A stretch of DNA of 64,000 bases, taken from positions 1-64,000 of the forward strand of contig DASVZA010000024.1 of the NCBI GenBank assembly GCA_036391875.1, in the 5' to 3' direction. Positions 9,715 to 17,952 of the stretch are shown here, piece by piece (position 1 is the stretch's first letter; every line of letters begins with the position of its first letter). The DNA is from Parasulfuritortus sp036391875. GTDB taxonomy: Bacteria; Pseudomonadota; Gammaproteobacteria; Burkholderiales; Thiobacillaceae. The notes below the pieces were generated by a model, which saw only the letters and a list, made by a program, of their open reading frames with translations, was not told where the DNA came from and ran no database searches. The position numbers and the translations under genes were made by a program.

Positions 9715-10455
9715 CTAGAGCTTGTAGCCCAGATGCAGTGCGACGATGCCGCCGGTCAGGTTGTGGTAGTCCACCTTGCCGAAGCCAGCCTCGGCCATCA
9801 TGGCCTTGAGTGTTTCCTGGTCCGGGTGCATCCGGATCGATTCGGCCAGATAGCGATAACTCTCCGAGTCCTTGGCCACCGCTTCGCCCAGCCGGGGCAG
9901 GATCTGGAAGGAATACAGATCGTAGAGCGGCGCCAGCGGCTTCCAGACCTTGGAGAACTCCAGCACCATCAGCCGGCCGCCCGGTTTCAGCACCCGGTTC
10001 ATTTCCTTCAGCGCGACATCCTTATGGGTCATGTTGCGCAGACCGAAGGCCACGGTCACCAGGTCGAAATAGCCGTCGGGGAAGGGCAGCTTCTCGGCGT
10101 CGCACTGGGCGACCGGCAGCATCATGCCTTCGTCCAGCAGGCGGTCGCGGCCGACGCCCAGCATCGAACCGTTGATGTCGGTCAGCCAGATCTGGCCGGA
10201 GGGGCCGGCGTCCTTGGCCAGCAGGCGGGAGACGTCGCCGGTGCCGCCGGCGATGTCCAGGCAGCGCATGCCGGGACGGACGTTGGCCTTCAACTGCAGG
10301 AAACGTTTCCAGACCCGGTGCAGGCCGGCCGACATGAGGTCGTTCATCACGTCGTAGCGGTCGGCCACGGAATGGAACACCTCCGCCACCTTGCCGGCCT
10401 TCTCGGCTTCGGCGACGGTCTTGAAACCGAAATGGGTGGTCTTGTCTTCGGACAT
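9715..10455 (-). CDS. ubiE: UbiE C-methyltransferase (ubiquinone/menaquinone)
   Basis: This 246-residue S-adenosylmethionine-dependent enzyme methylates the ring of demethoxyubiquinol and demethylmenaquinol in respiratory quinone synthesis. Family marks are THFGF near the start, VFHSVADRYDVMNDLMS, the SAM-binding CLDIAGGTGDVSRLLA, and AFGLRNMTHKDVALKEM with RVLKPGGRLMVLEFSK. The ATG at 10455 overlaps the TGA of the upstream YggX gene (TGATG). There is no separate ribosome site, so translation is probably coupled. Confidence 0.97.
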   Translation of the reverse strand: MSEDKTTHFGFKTVAEAEKAGKVAEVFHSVADRYDVMNDLMSAGLHRVWKRFLQLKANVRPGMRCLDIAGGTGDVSRLLAKDAGPSGQIWLTDINGSMLGVGRDRLLDEGMMLPVAQCDAEKLPFPDGYFDLVTVAFGLRNMTHKDVALKEMNRVLKPGGRLMVLEFSKVWKPLAPLYDLYSFQILPRLGEAVAKDSESYRYLAESIRMHPDQETLKAMMAEAGFGKVDYHNLTGGIVALHLGYKL

Positions 10456-10724
10456 CAGTGGGAGGAGGTGTAGCCCTGCGGGTTGCCGACGCCCTCGCCG
10501 AAGAAGTATTTCTCGGCCTGTTCCATCAGGTATTTGCGGTGCTGGGCATCGGCCAGATTCAGGCGGTTCTCGTTGATGATCATGGTCTGCAGGCGGATCC
10601 AGCCCTGCCAGGCTTCCTTGGAGATGCTCTCGAAGATGCGCTTGCCCAGTTCGCCGGGGTAGGGCGGAAAGTCCATGCCTTCGGCCTCGCGGCCCAGCTT
10701 TACGCATTGCACCATGCGTGCCAT
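10455..10724 (-). CDS. Fe(2+)-trafficking protein (YggX family)
   Basis: This 89-residue protein is typical of YggX: MARMVQCVKLGREAEG with the conserved cysteine, FPPYPGELGKRIFE, and MIINENRLNLADAQHRKYL. The family protects iron-sulfur clusters against oxidation and has been linked to iron handling. The start at 10724 is chosen because families begin MAR and aggag lies about 9 bases upstream; an in-frame ATG six codons earlier is not needed. It is coupled to ubiE by a TGATG overlap. Confidence 0.93.
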   Translation of the reverse strand: MARMVQCVKLGREAEGMDFPPYPGELGKRIFESISKEAWQGWIRLQTMIINENRLNLADAQHRKYLMEQAEKYFFGEGVGNPQGYTSSH

Positions 10725-10782
10725 AGGGTTGCTCCTGCTCAATATTAACGATGGCTGATGTTAGCCCATGGACCGGCCGGCG

Positions 10783-11109
10783 TCACCCACCGGCCAATTG
10801 TTTCTCGATCCGGCGGGCGAACACGGTCATCTCCTTGGCGGCCTGGAGATCGCCCTTCTTTTCCGCCACGGCGATCCCCTGGCGGTAGACGTCCAGGGCG
10901 CCCGCGAGGTCGCCGGTCTCGGCCAGGGCGCGGCCCAGCAGCTTCCAGGAGGCGGAGTGGTTCGGGTCCTGGCGCACCGCCTCGCGCAACTGGGCGACCG
11001 CGTTGCAGGCCTCGCCCGCCTTGAGGTATTCGTTGCCCAGGGAATAGCGGAGCAGGGCGTTGTCGCGGCCCTGGGCCAGCATCTTTTCGAGGTTGTCGAT
11101 CGTACTCAT
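10783..11109 (-). CDS. Small tetratricopeptide-repeat protein
   Basis: This 108-residue soluble protein has two to three TPR helix pairs between about residues 18 and 90 (ALLRYSLGNEYLKAGEACNAV, ASWKLLGRALAETGDLAGALDVYRQGI). It has no signal peptide and no catalytic motif. TPR proteins are protein-protein adaptors, and the partner is unknown. Its start overlaps the trkH stop by four bases (ATGA), so it is the last gene of the trkA-trkH transcript. That hints at, but does not prove, a link to potassium uptake. Confidence 0.8.
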   Translation of the reverse strand: MSTIDNLEKMLAQGRDNALLRYSLGNEYLKAGEACNAVAQLREAVRQDPNHSASWKLLGRALAETGDLAGALDVYRQGIAVAEKKGDLQAAKEMTVFARRIEKQLAGG

Positions 11110-12551
11110 TTTTTCCAGAAACCCGGGGTCAGGACGATGAGCAGCGTGAAGACTTCCAGGCGTCCGGCCAGCATGGCGATGATGCATACCCAGTCCTGGA
11201 AGACGGTCAGGCTGCCGTAATTGGAGGCCGGACCGACCACGCCGAGGCCGGGGCCGGCGTTGTTGATGCAGGCGATGACGGCGCTGAAGGCGGAGACGAG
11301 GTCGAGCCCGGACAGCAGCAGGGCGAAGGTCAGGCCGACCACGGTCATGAAGTACAGGAAGATGAAGGCCAGCACCGAAAACACCACCCGGTTTTCGATC
11401 AGTTGGCCGCCGACCTTGACCGGCACCATCGCGTTCGGGTGCTGCAAGCGGGCGAGTTCGCGGCCGGCCTGCTTGGCCAGGATCAGGGTGCGGATCATCT
11501 TGATGCCGCCGCCGGTGGAGCCGGAGCAGGCCAGGATGGAGCTCAGGAACAGCATCCACATCGGCGCGAAGATCGGCCAGCGGCCGAAATCAGTGTTGGC
11601 GTAGCCGCAGTCGGTGGCGATGGTGATGAGGTTGAAGCTGGTGTAGCGCAGGGAGGTCAGGAAGCTGGGATAGGTGCCGGCCTGCCACAGGTAGAGGGCC
11701 ACGCCGAGTATGCTGAGCAGCAGGAGGCCCAGCATGCTGGTGATTTCCGGGTCGGTGAACAGGAGTCTCGGGTTGCGGCCGCGCAGCATCAGGAAATAGG
11801 TGGCGAAGTTGCCGGCGGCGATGACCTCGAAAATCGACAGCACCACCTCGATCGGCACCGAGTTGTAATAGCCGACGCTGGCGTCGTGGGTCGAGAAGCC
11901 GCCCAGCGACATGGCCGAGAAGGCGTGGCAGACGGCATCGAACCAGCTCATGCCGGCTAGGCGCAGGGACAGGATGCAGACCAGGGTGATGCCGGCGTAG
12001 ACCAGCCAGAGCGCCTTGGCGGTCTGGGCGATGCGGGGCGTGAGCTTGCTGTCCTTCATCGGCCCCGGCGTCTCGGCCTTGAACATGGAGCGGCCGCCGA
12101 TGCCCAGCAGGGGCAGGATGGCCACGGCCAGCACGATGATGCCCATGCCGCCCAGCCAGTTGAGCAGGTGCCGCCACAGGTTGATGGAGGGGGGCAGGGC
12201 GTCCAGGCCGCTGTAGACCGTGGCTCCGGTCGTGGTCAGGCCGGACATGGTCTCGAAATAGGCGTGGGTGAACGAGGTGTTCATGTAGAACATCAGCGGC
12301 AGCGTGGCGAAGGCCGGAATCATGGTCCAGGTCAGGACCACGATCAGGAAGCCGTCGCGGGTCTTCAGCTCGCGCTTGCTGGAGCGGGTCAGCAGCCAGA
12401 TCAGCAGGCCGGCGAAGATGGTGATGGCGACGCCGCCGTCGTAGGCGCCGATGGCGTCGTCCTGGAAGTAGACTGATGCACCCAGCGGCACCAGCATGAT
12501 CAGGCCGAAGATCAGGATGATCGGGCTCAGCGCGTAGAGGACGACGGCCAT
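11106..12551 (-). CDS. trkH: TrkH potassium uptake channel subunit
   Basis: This 481-residue polytopic inner-membrane protein has the four-fold M1-P-M2 channel architecture of TrkH/KtrB. Pore-loop segments such as SGLTTTGATVYSGLD, FSAMSLGGFSTHDAS, TIATDCGYANTDFG and CINNAGPGLGVVGPASNYG each carry the expected selectivity-filter glycine. It transports K+ under control of the nucleotide-binding TrkA encoded 12 bases upstream, and with it forms the low-affinity Trk system. Confidence 0.96.
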   Translation of the reverse strand: MAVVLYALSPIILIFGLIMLVPLGASVYFQDDAIGAYDGGVAITIFAGLLIWLLTRSSKRELKTRDGFLIVVLTWTMIPAFATLPLMFYMNTSFTHAYFETMSGLTTTGATVYSGLDALPPSINLWRHLLNWLGGMGIIVLAVAILPLLGIGGRSMFKAETPGPMKDSKLTPRIAQTAKALWLVYAGITLVCILSLRLAGMSWFDAVCHAFSAMSLGGFSTHDASVGYYNSVPIEVVLSIFEVIAAGNFATYFLMLRGRNPRLLFTDPEITSMLGLLLLSILGVALYLWQAGTYPSFLTSLRYTSFNLITIATDCGYANTDFGRWPIFAPMWMLFLSSILACSGSTGGGIKMIRTLILAKQAGRELARLQHPNAMVPVKVGGQLIENRVVFSVLAFIFLYFMTVVGLTFALLLSGLDLVSAFSAVIACINNAGPGLGVVGPASNYGSLTVFQDWVCIIAMLAGRLEVFTLLIVLTPGFWKK

Positions 12552-12563
12552 CCTGGTGTCCGC

Positions 12564-13946
12564 CTAGAAGAAGCCGAAACCGACCTGGAGCAGTTTCTCC
12601 ACCTTGGGGATCATCCGCTTGTTGGGGACGAACAGGATGAGGTGGTCCTCCGGTTCGATCATGGTGTCGTGATGGGCGATGATGACCTTTTCGCCGCGAG
12701 CGATGGCGCCGATCGAGACGCCCTCCGGCAGGTCGATCTGGTCGATCTGCCGGCCGATCAGCTTGGAGGTCTTGGCGTCGCCGTGCACCACCACCTCCAT
12801 GGCTTCGGCCGCGCCGCGCCGCAGGCTGTGCACCACGGCCATGTCGCCGTGCCGGATATGGGTCAGCAGCGGGCCGATGGTGGCCTGGGCCGGCGACAGC
12901 GCGACGTCGATCTTGCCGCCCTGCAGCAGGTCGACGTAGCTGCCGCGGTTGATCAGGGCGATGACCTTCTTCGCGCCCATCCGCTTGGCCAGCAGGGCGG
13001 CCATGATGTTGTCCTCGTCATCGTTGGTCAGGGAGCAGAACACGTCCATGTCCTCGATGTTCTCCTGCTGCAGCAGGTCCTCGTCGGTCACGTCGCCGAC
13101 CAGCACCAGGGTGCTCTTCAGCCGTTCGGCCAGCGATTGGGCGTGCTTCTTGTTGTGGTCGATCAGCTTGACCGCGTAGTCGCCTTCCAGCTCGAAGGCC
13201 AGCCGGCTGCCGATGTTGCCGCCGCCGGCGATCATGACCCTGCGCACCGACTGGTCGCTGCGCCGCATCTCCTTCATCACGGCGCGGATGTGCTTGGTGG
13301 CGGCCAGGAAGAAGACCTCGTCGCCGTCCTGGATGATCGTGCTGCCCTCGGGGATCAGTGCCTGGCCGTTGCGGAAGATGGCGGCCACGCGGGCGTCCAT
13401 GTCCCGCATGTGGTAGCGCATGTGGTCGCGCATCTCGCGCAGTTCGCGGCCGACCAGGAAGCCGCCGTGCGCCTTGACCGCCACCAGCCGGATGCGGCCC
13501 TCGGCGAAATCAACGACCTGCAATGCGTCCGGGTAGTCGATCAGCCGGCGCAGGTAGGTCGAAACCTCCCTTTCCGGGCTGATGACGAAATCGACCGCCA
13601 TGTTCTCCGGCGAGAACAGGTCCTCGTGCTGCATGTAGTCCTGGGCGCGGATGCGGGCGATCTTGGTCGGGATGTTGAACAGGGTGGCGGCGAGCTTGCA
13701 GGCCACCATGTTGGTCTCGTCGTTCTGGGTGACCGCGACCAGCATGTCTGCATCGTGGGCGCCGGCCTGGCGCAGGACGGACGGATAGGACGCAGGGCCG
13801 CACACCGTGCGCAGGTCGTAGCGGTCCTGCAAGGCGATCAGCTTGGCGTCGTCGACGTCCACCACGGTGATGTCGTTGGCCTCGGATACCAGGCTGGCGG
13901 CCAGGTTGGCGCCGACCTGGCCGGCGCCGAGAATGATGATCTTCAT
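12564..13946 (-). CDS. trkA: TrkA, nucleotide-gated regulator of potassium uptake
   Basis: This 460-residue cytosolic protein has two tandem RCK units. Each starts with a Rossmann nucleotide-binding motif (IILGAGQVGANLA at the N-terminus, MIAGGGNIGSRLA at about 230) and ends in an RCK_C domain. It binds NAD(H)/ATP and gates TrkH. It precedes trkH in one operon. Upstream and on the same strand lie ntrY/ntrX, a gene order common in betaproteobacteria. Confidence 0.97.
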   Translation of the reverse strand: MKIIILGAGQVGANLAASLVSEANDITVVDVDDAKLIALQDRYDLRTVCGPASYPSVLRQAGAHDADMLVAVTQNDETNMVACKLAATLFNIPTKIARIRAQDYMQHEDLFSPENMAVDFVISPEREVSTYLRRLIDYPDALQVVDFAEGRIRLVAVKAHGGFLVGRELREMRDHMRYHMRDMDARVAAIFRNGQALIPEGSTIIQDGDEVFFLAATKHIRAVMKEMRRSDQSVRRVMIAGGGNIGSRLAFELEGDYAVKLIDHNKKHAQSLAERLKSTLVLVGDVTDEDLLQQENIEDMDVFCSLTNDDEDNIMAALLAKRMGAKKVIALINRGSYVDLLQGGKIDVALSPAQATIGPLLTHIRHGDMAVVHSLRRGAAEAMEVVVHGDAKTSKLIGRQIDQIDLPEGVSIGAIARGEKVIIAHHDTMIEPEDHLILFVPNKRMIPKVEKLLQVGFGFF

Positions 13947-13994
13947 AAAGCGGAGGGCACGAGGCCGCGGGTTATGGAGCGCACTTGAAACGGG

Positions 13995-15251
13995 TCAGCC
14001 GTTGTCGTGTCGGGAGGGCGATTTTACGCCCAATTGCTTGAGTTTCCGGTACAAGTGGGTCCGTTCCAGGCCGGAGCGTTCCGCGGCCTTGGACATGCTG
14101 CCGCATTCCCGCAGGACCGCTTCCAGGTAGGCGCGTTCGAAAGCGTCGCGGGCATCCTTGAGCGGCAAGCCGAACAACTCGGCCAGGGCGCTGCCGTCGA
14201 TCGGGTTGCCGTTGCCCAGCAGGGCCTCGACATCCTTCAGGTCGATGAGCTCGGTCAGCACGGTGGAGGCGAGGTTGTGGACCAGGCCGTGCAGTTCGTC
14301 CAGGTTGCCGGGCCAGTCGTGACGGACGAGCTTGTCCAGCGCGGCCGCGGTGAATTGTTTGTGGCCGAGGCCGGTCTTGGCCAGGGTGTCGGTCAGCGTG
14401 ACCGCGGCCAGGCCGGGGATGTCCTCGCGGTGTTCGCGCAGCGGCGGCACGCGCACCGCCACCTGGGCCAGGGCGTTGTACAACTCGCGCGAATAGCCGC
14501 CGGCCAGTGCCTTGTTGGCCAGGTTCTCGCTGCTGGCGCAGACCAGACTGACACCGAATTCCTTGTGTCGGCCGATGATCAGCAGCAGGCCTTTCTGCTG
14601 CAGCGCGGTGAGATGGCCGACCTCGCTGAAGAACAGGGTGCCGCCCCGGGCCTCGGCCAGCCAATCGAGCGGGTGTTCGGCCAGGGCGCCGATTTCGTCG
14701 GGCGCGACCCAGGGTGTGCCGGGGACATGCAGGAAGCGGGCGCAGACGTCCATGCCCACGCCAGGCTCGCCGGTCAGCAGCAGCGACGAGCCGGCACTGG
14801 CAGCCTGGCGCAGGCGCTGGGCCAGCAGGCGCACGGTTTCGCCGTTGCCGAGGCGTTCCAGGCTGGCCGGAGGCACGGTCCGGGCCTGATGCGTGTTCAA
14901 GGCCCGTTCCACCGTCTGCAGCAGCTTCTTGTAGGGCACCGGTTTTTCCAGGAAGTCGAAGGCGCCCAGCCGGGTCGCTTCGACCGCGGTGTGGATGGTG
15001 CCATGGCCGGACATCATCACCACCGGCATTGCCAGTTGTCCGGCGGAGACCCATTCCTTCAGCAACGAAAGGCCGTCGACGTCGGGCATCCAGATGTCGA
15101 GCAGGACCAGGTCGGGCCGCTTCTCGTGGCGGGCGGCGCGGGCCTGCTCGCCGTTTTCGGCCAGCCTGACCTCGTAGCCTTCCTCTTCCAGTATCTCCCT
15201 CAGGAGGTCGCGGATGCCGGGTTCGTCGTCCACAACCAGGATTTCACTCAT
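13995..15251 (-). CDS. ntrX: NtrX-type response regulator with degenerate AAA+ domain
   Basis: This 418-residue regulator is paired with NtrY. The receiver (1-120) is intact, with phospho-acceptor Asp52 and Lys103. The AAA+ region (about 130-320) is heavily decayed. Walker A reads GEPGVGM with Met167 in place of lysine, and Walker B is GGTLFFSE with Ser209 for aspartate. GAFTGA is absent, the two boxes are only about 36 residues apart, the arginine-finger positions are Ser/Ala (GYSRELYNALAQ), and the sensor II arginine of WPGNVREL is Asp (WPGNLDEL). The Fis-type helix-turn-helix (380-409) is well kept. It probably acts as an ordinary DNA-binding regulator without ATPase or sigma-54 activation. 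The ATG at 15251 overlaps ntrY by 8 bases. Confidence 0.88.
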   Translation of the reverse strand: MSEILVVDDEPGIRDLLREILEEEGYEVRLAENGEQARAARHEKRPDLVLLDIWMPDVDGLSLLKEWVSAGQLAMPVVMMSGHGTIHTAVEATRLGAFDFLEKPVPYKKLLQTVERALNTHQARTVPPASLERLGNGETVRLLAQRLRQAASAGSSLLLTGEPGVGMDVCARFLHVPGTPWVAPDEIGALAEHPLDWLAEARGGTLFFSEVGHLTALQQKGLLLIIGRHKEFGVSLVCASSENLANKALAGGYSRELYNALAQVAVRVPPLREHREDIPGLAAVTLTDTLAKTGLGHKQFTAAALDKLVRHDWPGNLDELHGLVHNLASTVLTELIDLKDVEALLGNGNPIDGSALAELFGLPLKDARDAFERAYLEAVLRECGSMSKAAERSGLERTHLYRKLKQLGVKSPSRHDNG

Positions 15252-17373
15252 GCATGTTCTCCATGATCGGCAGCGTGACGCAGACTGCCGCACCGTGCGG
15301 CGTCAGGTTGCGTACTTCAATGCTGCCATGATGCTCCTCGACGATCTTCTTGACGATGGCCAGCCCCAGACCTGTCCCTTTGGGCTTGGTCGACGCATAG
15401 GGTTCGAACAGCCTGTTCATCAACGACTCGGGAAAGCCCGGGCCATTATCCTCCACGCACAGGCTGATCGAGTCGTCGATGCGGCGTGTCCTGACCATGA
15501 TAACCGGAGCAGGATGGCCGGAGAGTGATTCCTCTGCATTCTTGATCAGGTTGACCAGGACCTGCCGGAGCAGTGCGGGGTCGCCATGCACTTCGGGCAG
15601 GCCGGCTTCGAGTGCGGTTTCGATCGGCAGGTGGTGTTCGTAAAGCGCGATCACGTCCTGTACGAACCGGTTGAGGTCCAGATCCTGGGCCTGCAGGGAA
15701 GGGGCGCGGGCGTATTCGGCGAAGGCATCGACCAACGACTTCATGGTCGATACCTGATCGACGATGGTGCCGGTGGCACGGGCCAGTATCTGCCGGGCGC
15801 GTTCGTCCAGCTGGTCGGCCAGTTTCAGTTGCAGGCGTTCGGCCGACAACTGGATCGGGGTGAGCGGATTCTTGATCTCGTGGGCGAGGCGGCGCGCCAC
15901 TTCGCCCCAGGCGGCATCACGCTGGGCCTGGATCAGCTTGGAGACGTCGTCGAGCACCAAGGCGAAATCGGCCGCCTCGCCTGCGAACAGCGGCGTGCCG
16001 CGGGCCAGCAGGATGTGGGCCCCGGACGTGGCGGCCAGTTCGACCTGCTCCTGCCAGGGGCGGTCGCCGGCTTCCCGGAAGTGGTCGGCCATCGCCACGG
16101 CGAAACGGCGCAAGCCACTCTCGGGTTCGCCCCATTCGGACAAGATGCGGCCTTCCAACAGCTCGCGGGCCGAGCTGAGCAGCACCGCCGCGGCCTGGTT
16201 GACGAGCCGGGCCCGGAGCGCGCCGTCCAGGGTGATGACGCCGGTATTGACGCTGGCCAGAACGCTTTCCAGGTAGGCCTTCGCTTCCTGCAGTTTGTCC
16301 TGGTTCTCCTGGGCCGAGCTGCGGGCCTCCGACAGCTGCTGGGTCATGCGGTTGAAGGACTGGGTCAGCATGCCCAGTTCGTCCCGGCTGTGGCTTTGGC
16401 TGACCTGGGAGTAGTCGCCGCGCGCCACGGCCCGGGTGCCCCGGGCCAGAACCCGCAGCGGGGCCGCCAGGCGTTCGGAAAGGATATAGGCCAGCGACAG
16501 GGCGGAAAACAGCGAGAGCGCCAGGGCGATGGTGAGGGAAAGCCCGTACAGCCGTTTCAGGCCGAGCCTGGAAACAGCCAGTTCCTGGTAATCGCGGTGG
16601 GCCTGCTCGACGCTCTGGGCATCCTCGGCCAGCTTGGCCGAGACCGGTTGGGAGACCTGCAGGATGCGCATGCTTTCGGTCAGGCTGACCAGGTTGACCG
16701 GCACCACGGCCCGGACGATCAGCGAATGTCCGTCGGCATCCTGCTCGGTCCGGGACCAGGGCTGCTGCAGCTTGGCCTGCCAGATGGCGGCGCTTTCCGG
16801 CCTGTTCGGGGTCAGCGCCATCTTGTCCGGGGAGGCGAAGCCGATCAGGCGGCCGTTGGTATCGAACAGCGACACCTCCTGGACGCCGTAGGATTCGCGC
16901 AGTTCGTTGAGGTGGTAAGGCTGTTTTTCAGTCGGCAGCTCGGACAGCTGCAGGGCGATGCCCTCGGCCTTCTTGACCAGTTCGCTCTGCAGGTTGTCCA
17001 GGACCGACTGGCCGAGCGACAGGCCGCTTTTCAGGGCCTGTTCCATCCGCACGTCGAACCAGGATTCGATCGAGTTGACCAGGAACTGGACCGACAGGGC
17101 ATAGACCACCAGGCCGGGCAGCAGGGCCATCAGGCCGAATATCCAGAACATGCGCGCCGTCAGGCGGGCGCCGAAGACGCCGGACCGGATGCGGCGCCAG
17201 AGGGAGTAGACCTGATAGGCGAACAGTGCCACGAGGGCCAGGGTCGCGGCGCTGGCCACGGCGACCAGGGCGGGAAAATGCGCGGCGAAGAAGCCGGTAT
17301 TGTCGGCCGAGAGGGCGAGCAGGCCGACCAGTGCGGCGCCGAGGATCAGACTACCGAATGCGAGATAGAGCAT
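15244..17373 (-). CDS. ntrY: NtrY-type membrane sensor histidine kinase
   Basis: This 709-residue kinase has several N-terminal membrane helices (within about 1-100), an extracytoplasmic sensor region, a further helix near 280 and a HAMP domain (about 300-350). A PAS domain (about 365-475) follows. The kinase core is HisKA, with ARRLAHEIKNPLTPIQLSA and phospho-accepting His498, and a HATPase_c domain with CVEDNGPGFPESL and KGTGLGLAIVKKI. The layout matches NtrY, which responds to nitrogen or redox state in proteobacteria and phosphorylates NtrX. The coding end overlaps ntrX by 8 bases. The upstream neighbours are DUF4390 and rsmB, as in many betaproteobacteria. Confidence 0.92.
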   Translation of the reverse strand: MLYLAFGSLILGAALVGLLALSADNTGFFAAHFPALVAVASAATLALVALFAYQVYSLWRRIRSGVFGARLTARMFWIFGLMALLPGLVVYALSVQFLVNSIESWFDVRMEQALKSGLSLGQSVLDNLQSELVKKAEGIALQLSELPTEKQPYHLNELRESYGVQEVSLFDTNGRLIGFASPDKMALTPNRPESAAIWQAKLQQPWSRTEQDADGHSLIVRAVVPVNLVSLTESMRILQVSQPVSAKLAEDAQSVEQAHRDYQELAVSRLGLKRLYGLSLTIALALSLFSALSLAYILSERLAAPLRVLARGTRAVARGDYSQVSQSHSRDELGMLTQSFNRMTQQLSEARSSAQENQDKLQEAKAYLESVLASVNTGVITLDGALRARLVNQAAAVLLSSARELLEGRILSEWGEPESGLRRFAVAMADHFREAGDRPWQEQVELAATSGAHILLARGTPLFAGEAADFALVLDDVSKLIQAQRDAAWGEVARRLAHEIKNPLTPIQLSAERLQLKLADQLDERARQILARATGTIVDQVSTMKSLVDAFAEYARAPSLQAQDLDLNRFVQDVIALYEHHLPIETALEAGLPEVHGDPALLRQVLVNLIKNAEESLSGHPAPVIMVRTRRIDDSISLCVEDNGPGFPESLMNRLFEPYASTKPKGTGLGLAIVKKIVEEHHGSIEVRNLTPHGAAVCVTLPIMENMHE

Positions 17374-17385
17374 GGGCGGGGCCGG

Positions 17386-17952
17386 TTACGGCTTGAACAA
17401 CCACTCCCGCCAGCCGGAGTCCATGTCCCAGCGCTCCGAGGCGAAGGCGTTCAGCTGCAGCGGCTTGGGCAGCTTGGAGGAGTCCAAGTACATGCGCACC
17501 CGCGCCTGATAGAGATACTTCTTGTCGAGCTGCTTGACGTTCAACACCGGCCACTCGGACAGGTTGCCCAGGGCACGCAGGGCCTCGCCCAAGGTGTCGA
17601 AGGTTTCGTGCTGGCCGTCGTTTTGCAGTTGGTATTGGCGCAGCAATGCGTTGTAGCTCAGTTGCCGGACCCGGTGGACCACGGCGATGCCCTCGGCAAA
17701 CCAGTAGCTGCGTGGCCGCTCGATCTCGAACGCCTGGATGAAGGAGAAGTTGATGCCCCTTTGCAGGGCATCTTCCAGGGTCGGCGTGAATTCGACGGTA
17801 TAGCCGCCGACCAGGACGTAGTTTTCGCCCTGGGCCTGGAGTTCCACCTTGTTCAGGTGCAGCAGATCGATGGCCATGGCGGCCGCGGTGTGCATTGCCA
17901 GGGCAGCCACACAGAGCAGTCGCAGAAGGTCACGCCTTGACAATAAGGGCAT
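17386..17952 (-). CDS. DUF4390 exported protein
   Basis: This 188-residue protein has a signal peptide or N-terminal membrane anchor (RRDLLRLLCVAALAMHTAAAMA) followed by one DUF4390 domain (LNKVELQAQGENYVLVGGYTVEFTPTLEDALQRGINFSF, split here by position 30-75). Function is unknown. It is nearly always encoded between rsmB and ntrY in betaproteobacteria, and here its start overlaps the rsmB end by 23 bases while its stop is 12 bases before ntrY. This constant position suggests a role linked to NtrY sensing, which is inference from gene order. Confidence 0.85.
   Translation of the reverse strand: MPLLSRRDLLRLLCVAALAMHTAAAMAIDLLHLNKVELQAQGENYVLVGGYTVEFTPTLEDALQRGINFSFIQAFEIERPRSYWFAEGIAVVHRVRQLSYNALLRQYQLQNDGQHETFDTLGEALRALGNLSEWPVLNVKQLDKKYLYQARVRMYLDSSKLPKPLQLNAFASERWDMDSGWREWLFKP

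Noticed and set aside
15586..17940. 784-codon open frame on the plus strand opposite ntrY
   Set aside because: It is antisense to the complete NtrY kinase; Gln/Gly/His-rich, no motif.
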